Part shown: piece after piece, positions 34,841-45,086 of the stretch | How positions within the stretch are numbered: position 1 is the first letter of the stretch | Layout: each line of letters starts with the position of its first letter | From: Owenia fusiformis | Lineage: Eukaryota; Annelida; Polychaeta; Sabellida; Oweniidae | DNA length: 64,000 nt | Direction: 5' to 3' | NCBI GenBank assembly: GCA_903813345.2 | Contig: CAIIXF020000009.1 | Location: 17,385,759-17,449,758 of the forward strand | Position numbers and translations under genes: made by a program | The notes under the pieces: model-generated | Databases searched by the model: none | Seen by the model: the letters and a program-made list of their open reading frames with translations, nothing else | Told to the model about the DNA's origin: nothing

Positions 34841-37800
34841 ATGTCTGAAACTCCTCCTGAAAGCGAAAATCAAAGTGGACATTCATTTCCAGCACCAACA
34901 CACACCGACGAACTTTCCTGTAGACCGGCTAAATTAGATGCTGATAAGAAGACAAAGAGTGAGTTTAAGCCCAAAATAGTTGGAAGTTCTACAAAGCTTG
35001 GAATGTTGGAGGAGATATAGAATGTTACTCGACTTTTTGGTGATTTTGAAGTCATGTTTGAAATTCACAGTTCAAAATCAACTTCTGTCGAAATTTGACA
35101 TACCCTTTGCATTCGTTTGACTTCATTTCTTAAAAGAGAGCTTCGTCTTGACTCTTTCAAACTGAAATAAACCTGTGAACTCAACGCGCCAATCAGAGTC
35201 TCAGGTGTTCGTCGGCCAAATTTGACCGATGTTCTATATATGGTCGTTCCTTCTGACTTCATCGTTGAGCCCGGAATTGATCAAAGACATGCGCATATTT
35301 AATTAGAACGCATTTGGTGTGTTCAAGCTCGCTGATTGGTGGAAGAAAGGTCAGCATGTAGGTCAGAAGTGATTTACTACCCAAACTGTCACCGGTACCC
35401 GCCGTGGTGGCGGGGCTACTAAATTGTAATATGGTCTCTACTAGGCAGAGTGTAGTTTGACTAGACTCTGCACGCAGGGTAAATTTGACACAACTATTTG
35501 CCTCACCTGGCATTTTATCGTTTCTGAAACATGTTCCCTCAAAATCAGGAAATTAGGGTGATGAGTAGGGACTATAATCCTGGACCGAGGGCAATCTTTT
35601 GCCTGTACGATTACAACTTGGGAGAATTATCTACGCCCCTTACACTTAAGATACCTACTTCAATAGATTCCTTGGTATTTTAGCATTCTTTTCGTGTAGT
35701 TGAATCCACAATTGTCTGGGTTTATCGGCAGAACGAAGAAATGTTCGTTTTTGATTGCAATACTTGCGTGTAATATTTAACTTATTTCAACCGTCAAATT
35801 CCTCCATTTATTGGTAGTTCCGGGCCAGTCAAACAGGGAATCCCCTTTTAAATCCAACCGCCATCTTGGAAAGTGATGGAATCTCTCTCTATGAAAAAGA
35901 AAAATGTTCCCGTTCTGCCGATATACCCAGACAATTGTGGATTCAACTACACGAAAAGAATGCTAAACAAAGATTTTACTGTAGATTCCTGTAAAAATAT
36001 GGTAGGCTGGCAGGTCTGGTACCTTGCACTTGACCTTACACATTGTTAGTTAAAAGGCTATTGTTGTATTATGTTCTTCCAGTTGATGTGCTACTCAAAA
36101 GTGCTGGAGATGCACCCATTATGAAGAAGAAAAAGTGGGCTGTAGATCCAACTAAAAAAATTGGATGGGTTATTGAATTCATGCGAAAATATCTCAAGTT
36201 CGAACCAGAAGACTCTTTGGTAAGTAGGAATGTGTTATATGCGTGTCCAAGTAAATTCATGTTTTAAGAAATATTGACCAATATGGAGCAATAACTACAA
36301 TCTTTCCCATCTCATAGCCTTTTACATTATTCTCCTGCTGAAAAAAGTTTGGGTAGGTATGTAGAAAATCAGTCATCCATTTGTGTGTCAAGGTAATAAC
36401 TCAAATGCAGATTGTTGGATTTGCTTCTGATTGCCTGATGGATTTGAATAGGAAGATTTTGAATATGACCAGAAGATTTTTGAAAACTACCTACCTGGGT
36501 TTTGGAGCAGCCTTAGTCAATCCCAGTATGGGTAAATGTTTATAACGAAAGAAAAACACTGGTTGAAATTTATAGGCTGATGCCTCATGGGCATGATGTA
36601 TGTATTTAGGTACAGTCCCGTCCAAAGGATTTCCAAAGGGAGGGGTTGGTTTTTGCATATGTTGCGTTGTGCCGCCGACACACCAGTTGCACAAATTGTG
36701 TGCCCACACAAAACGTCACTGGTGTAGATCACTGGAAGCTAGGGGGCCCCAAAACAAATTTTGAAATTTAAACCCTCTCTGGTTGACTCTGAGAGCAATA
36801 GTTGTACCATTAAATACACAATCTCTCAAAAAATTCTGGGAAAAAGGGCAGTCACCCCTAACACACCCCTCCTTTGGACGGGCCTGAAGTATACATTGTA
36901 TATGTATCTTTATATATCTGTTTCTGTATTTACCAAATATTAAAATAGGGATTCATACAACATTATTAAGTTATTTAAAAAAAACAGGTATTATTGATAC
37001 TGTAGATACACTTAATTTGAGGTTAATAAATTTGGCGGTTTAGCTCAATTTCAAATATTGGTGGCTATTTAATTTGGCAAAGTCAGGAGCTCAGGTTTTA
37101 TTATTGATCGGGAAATAAGCATTTCAGATTCATGTGTTCTACTTACAGTTAGTCTTCGGCATAGCACTGAAATTTACTTTCACATGTGAAATAATTGAAA
37201 ATTCCCTGGGGATTTTCCAAAATAGATCTGAAAATAGGTGGATTTTTAATTTGGCGAATTTTTTCAGTCCGCCAATCCATCAAATTTAAACGGTAGCTAA
37301 ATTAAGTGTATCTACAGTATGCATGAAACCTCTCTCAGCTTTGGCACCTGCAGCATAATTCCACAGAATCCACTAGCTCTGACCTGAATGGTCCTCACGC
37401 TTCAGATTGCATAATTGTTATTATCGGTTAACATTTGGTGTTATGGAAGTAGTATTTTCATTAAAACACAGATGAAATACAGTGATCTCCCCAGCATTAA
37501 AGCAAGTGAGATTTTGAAAATAAGCTTGCACCCACCTGAAAAGCCATTTGCACCCACTTGAAAATAAGAAAAATCATGATAAATTGGCATATTGTGACCA
37601 ATTTTGGTCTGAATTGTGAAAATGAGAATTTTGCACCCACCTGAGAAAAAATCCTGAGGAGATCACTGAAATATATAGTTTTGATTTTTGAATTTTTAAT
37701 CATTTTATTCTGCCGCATTCTCAATGGGGACTGTATTTCATGGACAACAATTCAGATTGTAGTTTTACCAGGCAATTGAATATACTCTCTATACAAGAAA

Positions 37801-38810
37801 ATTCAAAAAGAAAAATATCCCACCAAAATAAGAAGGTTGCATTTATGTCGGGTCACCCTCTGAATTACATATATTCAGGTGTTCAGATTTGAATGATGTA
37901 ACGCTTTATTTTCAGTTTCTGTATGTGAACCAGTCATTCTCCCCATCTCTAGATGTAGAACTTGGAACACTATATGATGTGAGTGCGAGCTATTAATACA
38001 TTAATATTTATCAAAGGGAATATGAAAAACTGAAAAGTATGTTTAATGATATATGAAACTGAAATGATATATGAAACTGAAAAGTATGTTTAATGATATA
38101 TGAAACTGTAAATTATGTGAAATGATATAGTTTTACACGATAAAAAAATTTCCAAGATGGCCACTACTTTAAAAAAATGGTGGGAATCACAGTATCGCAA
38201 AATTCTAAGTTTTTCATTTTCAAACAAAGTTTTTCAGCCTGACCCCCGGGGCCCATGTTTGGGGATGGGGAAAACAGGAATTTTCATAAATATTGAGATC
38301 TTTCTGAAGTAAAGCTTTATAATACTCTAATGAAAGGCAATTTAAAGTAGATTGCAAATATTCTTCATCACTTTAAAGTATGGCTATTTTAAACTCAAAT
38401 TGAAGGAATTTTAGAATAGATCACAATTATTGCATTGTTTTTCTGATTTGTGCCTCAGCAAATTCAAATTATCTGACAAAAGCGAGAATTCGCTATAATT
38501 TAGAGATCTATATTATTGTATTATCTTTATTATTTGAGCTATTGAAACTTGCTGTTATCTAGTTTAAATTATTCTTAATTTCTTTTTCGATAGATCACAT
38601 TTTCCATAATTTTCATTACAATTCTGTTGCATGTATTCAATCGTTCAAACCATAATATGTACATGATGTCAAATAAGAGTTTTTTCATATATTATTGGTT
38701 CAACTAACATTTAATTTTTATTACTAAAACTGAATATTTCTATTTTGCAGTGCTTCAGTACAGATGGCAAGCTGGTATTACACTATTGTCGGACTCAGGC
38801 CTGGGGTTGA
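34841..38810 (+). CDS. ATG12: ATG12 ubiquitin-like autophagy protein (4 exons)
   Basis: Exons 34841-34958, 36083-36219, 37916-37978 and 38751-38810 join in frame with GT-AG borders to give 125 residues. The first 39 residues are a poorly conserved acidic/Ser-rich tail, as in other ATG12 proteins. The ubiquitin-like fold follows: [21 protein letters not shown], then [22 protein letters not shown] and [19 protein letters not shown], ending RTQAWG. The C-terminal glycine (125) is the residue that ATG7 and ATG10 activate and attach to ATG5; the conjugate is the E3-like factor for LC3/ATG8 lipidation on the phagophore. ATG12 needs no C-terminal processing, and the stop directly follows the glycine here. 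Introns 1 and 2 carry several MITEs. Two AATAAA signals follow. Confidence 0.97.
35101..35481. mobile_element. MITE with 9-bp target duplication, copy 2
   Basis: It is homologous along its length to the element at 25968-26338 (TACCCTTTGCATTCG start, GCACGCAGGGTA end) but is flanked by a different 9-bp direct repeat, AATTTGACA (35092-35100 and 35482-35490). The independent duplications fix the element limits exactly. It lies in ATG12 intron 1. Confidence 0.92.
35566..35970. mobile_element. Truncated copy of the foldback element
   Basis: It shares long stretches with the complete foldback at 55921-56464 (GCCTGTACGATTACAACTTG, GATGGAATCTCTCTCTATG in the opposite sense). It has its own inverted arms: TAGCATTCTTTTCGTGTAG at about 35680 and CTACACGAAAAGAATGCTA at about 35947. 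Outer ends are missing. It lies in ATG12 intron 1. Confidence 0.75.
36613..36886. mobile_element. Small MITE with CCCGTCCAAAGGA ends
   Basis: CAGTCCCGTCCAAAGGA at 36613 and TCCTTTGGACGGGCCTG ending at 36886 form a 17-bp inverted pair with one mismatch. The interior has CCCCAAAACAAATTTTGAA and other G/C runs. The CAG-CCCGT ends resemble those of the element in the satellite. No clear target duplication was seen. It lies in ATG12 intron 2. Confidence 0.7.
37000..37317. mobile_element. MITE with TA duplication, 'AATTTGGCGG' family
   Basis: CTGTAGATACACTTAATTT at the left and its exact reverse complement at the right form a 19-bp inverted repeat flanked by TA. The interior contains AATTTGGCGGTTTAG, CCCTGGGGATTTTCC and ATTTGGCGAATT. 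Related elements occur at about 43230-43632 and 49165-49487. It lies in ATG12 intron 2. Confidence 0.85.
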
Positions 38811-38939
38811 TTGCAAGAGCAACCACTGAGACAAATACAATATAGTGACACATTCATTGTGACATATATTGTTTGAAATTGTAGAGAAACATTTACATCT
38901 ACAAGTAGTTAAATTAAAACAGTTTTGTTATGCTTCATA

Positions 38940-38990
38940 AATAAAGTGATATGCCTCTAATATATTAACTGATTGTGCATCAGAAATAAA
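38940..38990 (+). promoter_or_regulatory. ATG12 poly(A) signals
   Basis: Two AATAAA hexamers, at 38940-38945 and 38985-38990, lie 130 and 175 nt after the ATG12 stop. The second is only 55 nt before the TFIIIA start codon. Confidence 0.6.
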
Positions 38991-39045
38991 GAAAATCATA
39001 AACAATTGTACCAGTGCACATATATATCAACTAGAAGAAGCAATT

Positions 39046-40668
39046 ATGGGTGACAAGGCATGTGGTTCCCCTGCACCAGTGTATGTGTGTTCATATCCAC
39101 AGTGTAGCCTTAAGTTCTCTAGACCAAGTAGGCTGGAGCAGCACTTCAGGGTTCACACTGGGGAAAAACCATATAAATGTGACCACCCATCCTGTGGAAA
39201 GGAATATGCAAGACCAGCCCACTTGAAAAGACACAAAAGTAACTCTCATGTTGAGAAACAGACTGTTGAGATGATGATTTGTGTTGAAAAGGATTGTAAA
39301 GCAGTTTTTGAAACATTATTAGGTCTTCGAAAACATCATGCTGCAAAACACAGTGCAGCTCAGGATAAATATGTGTACATGTGTGATTATGATGGATGCA
39401 CTCGCAAATTTAAAAAGCATCATCAGTTAAATAAACACAAATGTGAACATACAGGAGAAATCCCCAGACCTTTTGTATGTCCAGAGGAGCAATGTGGGAA
39501 AACATTTGACCAGGGGAGTCACCTTAAGCGACATATGAAAAGTCACGAGGGTTATCTCTGTAAGGAGGATGGATGTCATGAAAAGTTTAAACATTTTAAT
39601 ATGCTGCGTAAACACATGGCCATTGAGCATCCTAAGACATTCGTATGTACTGTGTGTGATAAGGCATTCGTCAGGAAGAAATATTTAAATGATCATGAAA
39701 AGGTTCATGCATCTGAGAGGACTGTTTATGAATGTCCCAAAGAAAATTGCCCTCGTTTTTATTACAATACACGGAACTTATATGCCCATATAAGGTCATA
39801 TCACGAAGGTCGCAGGGTAGGGTGTACTCATGATGGGTGTGATCGTACATTTGCAACTAAACAGAAAATGCAAGAACATTTGAAGTTTCATGATCCAAAT
39901 AAACCACTTCCAAAACCCAAAAAGAAGAGGAAACATGACACAGTGACCAGCAAACTAGTTACTCTTCTAGTAAGAAACCGTAATGAGGAAGACAAAATAG
40001 ACAAACAGGGAAGACCCTTTGACAATAGCAGTGATGATAATTCAGATGACACAGATGTTCTCTCTCTTAGTGAAGATCCAGAAAATACTGATGAGGAAAC
40101 GGATATGAAGACAGAATCAGCAAATGTCCCTGTACAACTTGACAATGGAGATATTAATGATGAAAATATGGATGTATCAGATGATTTCTCTAATGCAATA
40201 GCAAATGATGCATCATTGTGCTCAAATGATAATTGTAAAGCAATTGATGAAATGGCAAATGATAATTGTAAAGCAGTTGATGAAATGTCAAATGATAATA
40301 GAGAACTGGGTGATGACATGTCAAATGATTGTGTATCAAATAGTTTTATTTCACATGTTGACGTTGTGTCAAATTATTCTAAAGTTGACAGTGTATTGGA
40401 GAAGGAAGCAACGCTCATTAAAATTGAGAAAACAATTGATATTCAAAGCAATGTGTTGAATTTTCAAGACAAAAATATGAATTCAGATAATGATAAACAT
40501 GGAATGGAAGATGTTGAAATAGTTATCAGAAATATTGCTGGTGGTATTAAGGATAAAAAGAGAGCCAGAAAAGACCAAACTAGTAATTCTAATGGTGCCA
40601 GTAATAGTGAACCAGAACATGAGGTAGTATTTGAATTTGATGTATATGATAGGTTGATAGAAAAATGA
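39046..40668 (+). CDS. GTF3A: TFIIIA, nine-zinc-finger 5S rRNA gene factor, intronless
   Basis: One uninterrupted frame encodes 540 residues. Nine C2H2 fingers fill residues 15-281; finger 1 starts CSYPQC, finger 5 CPEEQC and finger 9 CTHDGC. Finger 7 has the short C-x2-C form (CTVCDKAF) and is joined to finger 8 by HASERTVYECP, the spacing and linker diagnostic of TFIIIA. A basic nuclear-localisation tract PKPKKKRK follows at about 289-297. The last 240 residues are acidic, Asp/Asn/Ser-rich and not conserved; a 13-residue NDNCKA(I/V)DEM unit repeats there at about 393-430. Vertebrate TFIIIA is about 365 residues, so the tail is long. The protein binds the 5S gene internal control region to recruit TFIIIC and Pol III, and binds 5S RNA. 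Vertebrate GTF3A genes have several introns; this one has none. Confidence 0.93.
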   Translation: MGDKACGSPAPVYVCSYPQCSLKFSRPSRLEQHFRVHTGEKPYKCDHPSCGKEYARPAHLKRHKSNSHVEKQTVEMMICVEKDCKAVFETLLGLRKHHAAKHSAAQDKYVYMCDYDGCTRKFKKHHQLNKHKCEHTGEIPRPFVCPEEQCGKTFDQGSHLKRHMKSHEGYLCKEDGCHEKFKHFNMLRKHMAIEHPKTFVCTVCDKAFVRKKYLNDHEKVHASERTVYECPKENCPRFYYNTRNLYAHIRSYHEGRRVGCTHDGCDRTFATKQKMQEHLKFHDPNKPLPKPKKKRKHDTVTSKLVTLLVRNRNEEDKIDKQGRPFDNSSDDNSDDTDVLSLSEDPENTDEETDMKTESANVPVQLDNGDINDENMDVSDDFSNAIANDASLCSNDNCKAIDEMANDNCKAVDEMSNDNRELGDDMSNDCVSNSFISHVDVVSNYSKVDSVLEKEATLIKIEKTIDIQSNVLNFQDKNMNSDNDKHGMEDVEIVIRNIAGGIKDKKRARKDQTSNSNGASNSEPEHEVVFEFDVYDRLIEK

Positions 40669-40856
40669 AAAAAAAATGTTGCAAATGTCACTTGGACAGT
40701 GAAAATATATCAATGGTATTTACTTACGTGGAGTAGAGTAACTGGTAACTGGTTGCCATGGTAACTCCTTGCGAGGGCGTAGCGCAGTGTCATAATTGTT
40801 ACTTTATTCTCTAGATGACAAAATGTTGGTCAAATAGTCAGATCCTATACTTAAGT

Positions 40857-40862
40857 AATAAA
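40857..40862 (+). promoter_or_regulatory. Candidate GTF3A poly(A) signal
   Basis: AATAAA 189 nt after the TFIIIA stop codon is the nearest canonical hexamer. Confidence 0.5.
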
Positions 40863-43229
40863 GACCAAGATTTTATGGTGTAATATATGACCAAAATTTT
40901 ATTCACATCATTGTTAAAAGACCAAAATAGCATAGATTGAGGTCCTTCGCAATGGCCAGAATAAAATTTGAGGTCATATATCTGTCATAAATCATATAAT
41001 AGAGGTCTTGGTTATGATTCTAATATGATAAACAGACAAGAAAACACAACTATTTGCATTTATGAATTTTAGCGGTCATACATACTCCAATATAGACCAG
41101 TAAATCAATTGTTCTAGCTATTGTGATGTCATGTATCATATTAGAATAGTCCATAAACTTGAAAACTTTTCAAAGTATGGCTATGTCTTACTCATATTGA
41201 AGGTATTTTAGAGTAGATCACAAGTATGGTATTGTTTTTCTGATTTATGCCTCAAAATAATCAAAATGGCTGCCTAGAGCAGGAATTTGCTATTACTTAG
41301 AGTTATCTTCAAAGTATGGTTATACTCTATTCGATCTGAAATGATATTGTATTGTTATGTCACCACCAAAAAGTGGTAACATATTGTTATGATCTCCGTT
41401 TTTTGTGGCGGCGGTTGGCGATCAGCGGTTGGCGTCTGTAAAAAATTCTTAAAACTTCCAATAACTTAACAAATACCGTTTAGACTGAAGTTCAAATCTG
41501 ACTTTAGATTTTAGATTTGACCTTCTCAAGGTCAAACAGGTATTTTTTCATCTTGCTTCAAATCTTGTTTTCAAAATCATCTACAAGTCATCAGAAGTTC
41601 AAATCTGACTAAAGGTTTGACCTTCATTGACATTCTCAAGGTCAAAAAAAGATTTGAACGTCAATGACCTTCTCAAGGTAAAAAGGTATTTTCTCAACTT
41701 GCTTCAAATAGACCAAATCTTTTTCAAAATCATCTACAAGTTCTCGGGAGTTCAAATCTGACTTAAGATTTCACCTTCAATGACCTTCTCAGGTTCGAAA
41801 AAAAAATTTCAACTTGCTTCAAATTGACCAATTTTTTTCAAAATCATCTACAAGTTCTCAGAAATTCAAATCTGACTTAAGATTGAACTAATAATATTAT
41901 GAGCAATTAGATGGTGACATTTTGTCATGTTATGCCTTGTCTTTATGATTTTTGCCTAAATGTTCACCCAAATGCTCAAATCAGTGGAAATCCTCATATA
42001 TCTCTAATGTATGTGTTTTAATATCTACCAATTTAATCAAGGGTAGAGTACAATGTAGTAGTAAATACTGCATTGTGACATATACCAGTATACACTGATT
42101 CATGAATATAGTGTTCATTGGGATTGCTACTCTGTTGAGTATTTCTATTGCCAATTTCTAGTTTTATTTTAATTTGATTTGTTAAAAACATCAGACGCAT
42201 CCTATTCTTCTTTAATTTGTCTTTAATATTAGATTTCAGTAAATGCTAAATAAATATCCATTTACACCGTTGCTCATAAATATGGAATATTTACCAATTT
42301 ATTCTGGTAAAAGAACATATTCTTCAGACTAATTAAGGTTTCCTGGAATACCTTTTCTAGTTTGACATTTTAGAGCAATCATTCTTGCTTACTTGCATAT
42401 AGTTAAAACTTTTGTAATTTTTATAATAAAGACAATTTACTGATTTTTGTAAAATGCCCAATATTCCATATTTATGATCAACGATGTAGAATAACTTATA
42501 CAAGTATCTTAAAACATGTTTGTTGTGTTTATGTGACATTCTGATCTACCTGGACAGTGATTAATAAAAGCGATTTGATCAATTTTGCAAAAAAACAAGT
42601 GATATTTTCCGAAAAGAGTTCACATTAATTTTGAATTTTTTTGTATGAAAATGGGACTGAAAAAGTGTTATGGTGTTCAGATTAGCCAGATATTCGGATA
42701 TACTCTTTGATTCAAATTTTATAGGCTTATGCATTATGGGTGTAGGACCTCTGCTCGAGAAGGAATTTTCAATATGGCCACTTAATTTATAATAGCTGTC
42801 ATTTTTCATTTAAAATTCATATACTGATTCCTAGGTACAGCTAGAGGAGCTGCTCAAGGAGAGATTATCAAGATGGCCACTTAAAAATTCCAGTTGACTG
42901 ATTTGGTTCAAATTTTCTGCTCAAGAAAACATTTTCTGTTCCTCATATTAATACAAATATATGATAATAATAGCGTATAATGTCGTAAGCCCAAAAACGG
43001 CAATGTTACTGATGTTATTGTAATTAAATTAAGGTGGGGCCCCTCTGAATACACTGAAAGAAATGTTCTGAAAATTGCTACAAGTATGGGTCATTGCAAC
43101 AGCTCCCACTCCGTCAATTTTTTTATCAATTTCTGTTTTCTTTATATGGAATGAAAGATGAGTATCCAATCCAAATGTGTATAAGTAAAAATCACAGCAA
43201 AATGCTGTATTAGGCTTTGAAAACGAGTG
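40863..43229. other. Convergent intergenic region, repeat-filled
   Basis: No coding region is supported. It holds fragments of the CCATTTT family (AAAGTATGGCTATG at 41174; TTTATAGGCTTATGC at 42718; an isolated 3' end GTTCATTGGGATTGC at 42113) and the tandem element at 41372-41945. Confidence 0.6.
41372..41945 (+). repeat. 'GTCACCACC' tandem-repeat element, plus orientation
   Basis: It runs from GTCACCACCAAAAAGTGG to TGGTGACATTTTGTCATG. Between lie diverged units of roughly 110 bp with GACCTTCTCAAGGTCAAA, ATCTACAAGT and GTTCAAATCTGACTT. The same element in reverse orientation is at 47755-48385. The outer GGTGACA/TGTCACC sequences are inverted. It is non-coding. Confidence 0.75.
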
Positions 43230-43632
43230 AAAATCACTTAAATAGTCACTGTTTTCTTTAATTTGAAAGCCGTTTTAATTTGGTGGATGGATAAAAACCA
43301 CCAAATTAAGTCTCCACCAATCTTTTAAAATGAAATTCCCGGGGATTTCCGTCCAGTGCCTTAGTCATATTTTACCTTGCAAGATAAAACTTTGGTGAAA
43401 ATCTTGACTGAATCATGTATAAAATATCAATTTAAAACTATTTCCAAAGACCTTCAGAATCCCGCCTGGTTTAAATAAAACAATCTGATACCAGAAGAGA
43501 TCAAATGCATAATTGGAGGCGAGCTGTGAAGTGAGTAATATGATAGATTATAACCCTGCCAAATTAAATAGGAGCCAAAATTTGCCCAATTCGCCAAATT
43601 AAATAGCTCCAAGCTGAAGTAATTTACTGTAT
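43230..43632. mobile_element. MITE of the 'AATTTGGCGG' family, approximate ends
   Basis: TTTTAATTTGGTGGATGG near 43272 and inverted AATTCGCCAAATTAAATAGC near 43590 mirror the copies at 37000 and 49165; CCCGGGGATTTCC is shared inside. It abuts the next element at a TA. Confidence 0.6.
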
Positions 43633-43633
43633 A

Positions 43634-44231
43634 CAGGGTGTCCCGAAAGTATGCCCCCCCCCTAGGCAGACATACACCAATGTTCTCATAGTATGTGTCA
43701 TATCATTTTAAAGCTTATCCAAAGTTACATTGATTTCCCAAGTATCATCGTTCAACTTACAAAGGAGAAAAAGTTAGACATTTCAAAACTTAGTGTATGG
43801 CCAAAATTAAATTTAAAATCAGTGTTCTGGAAACACCACTAACCTGAATGTGACCAAAAATATGGGTGCTATCGTTAAATATTAGATGGATATTGAGTTG
43901 TAAAAAGAGGTAGGTAAGGGCAGATACTCCAAGGGAACTCTTCTAAAATGCCTTAAAAAGGTTTTATGAGGATTATTAAATACCATACCCCTATTTCCAG
44001 TGTATTTAAGGTCATATCTGGAAAGAATTGCTGCTGTTAACATGGCCAAGGGAGACACGGCGACTATTAATTTTGTGTAAAACTAAACTTTAATTTTGGT
44101 AAAACACTACATTTTGAACTTGGCAAATCAATGTAACTTTGGACAAGCTTTAAAATGATATATGATACATACTAAGGGTACATTGGTGCATGTCTGCCTA
44201 GAAGGGGGAACTATACTTTTGGGACACCCTG
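43634..44231. mobile_element. Mariner-like MITE, 598 bp
   Basis: CAGGGTGTCCCGAAAGTAT at the left and the inverted CAGGGTGTCCCAAAAGTAT at the right are each flanked by TA. The inverted repeats extend about 130 bp, including CTAGGCAGACAT and CAAAGTTACATTGATTT. No transposase remnant is readable inside. Confidence 0.9.
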
Positions 44232-44783
44232 TATACAACCTTCAATATAGAAAATAATGTTAAGCGTTGTATTTGATCCAACTTATGCTGCTAAAATGGC
44301 GGTTATATTTAGATGGTTAATTGTTGTTGTTGTGTTGCATAAGCCGCTGTTTCCTCGGCAGTCTTGTACTGGAAATTCTCTTTGTGCTCTCTAGTTAAAC
44401 ACTATTCTCATACTTTGGCCAGGGCCGTTAACACTGGCATAACCACATCACATATTTGAAAATATTCAATAAAAGAAAGATCACAAGCATACTTTGCTTT
44501 CATAAATGTATATTACATATAACTATATGTACATGTATACTTCTCATAATTACATTTGATATTTACAAATTGATATTTCATATTATATCAACAACTGTAA
44601 TGAAGCTGTGGTACACTGAACAAAAAAATTCATACAAAACAGTGATATCTCTAATCCTTTTTAGCAGAATTGTGATATCCTTGAAATGTAGAAAATTCAA
44701 ATTATTTTCCTCCTAAAAACTGTGAACATATTTACAAATGTGATATTGGAATGTTTTAGACTGTAACAGGATGCCACTGTTGC
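44232..44783. other. Gene-free stretch before CFAP52
   Basis: AT-rich sequence with no supported gene or structured repeat. An 86-codon open frame at 44456-44716 has no family resemblance. Confidence 0.5.
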
Positions 44784-44789
44784 TTTATT
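44784..44789 (-). promoter_or_regulatory. Candidate CFAP52 poly(A) signal
   Basis: TTTATT on the plus strand reads AATAAA on the coding strand, about 300 nt past the CFAP52 stop codon. Confidence 0.4.
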
Positions 44790-45086
44790 ATGGTTATTCT
44801 GAGGGATTTCTAGTATGAAAACAAAAATGTTCATTAGATTTGATAACAATGTTATCCTCTTACAAAACTTCACAATGTAATATGATGCCATGTTAGGAAG
44901 CTTTGCAATAAATAACTGATATTGAGCAAAGTATATCTAGAATTATACTTGTGGTAATTCAAAAGTGGGATATATTCTAGTTATGAATTATATATATTGT
45001 GAATGCACCCTCATTGTTTATGTATTACATCTGAATGAATGGAATCTTTATATGGTTGAATAACCAACACTTTGTGGTTAAGTCTC

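Noticed and set aside
39146-40713. Minus-strand and alternative frames of up to 143 codons over TFIIIA
   Set aside because: They are shadows of the zinc-finger gene and its low-complexity acidic tail.
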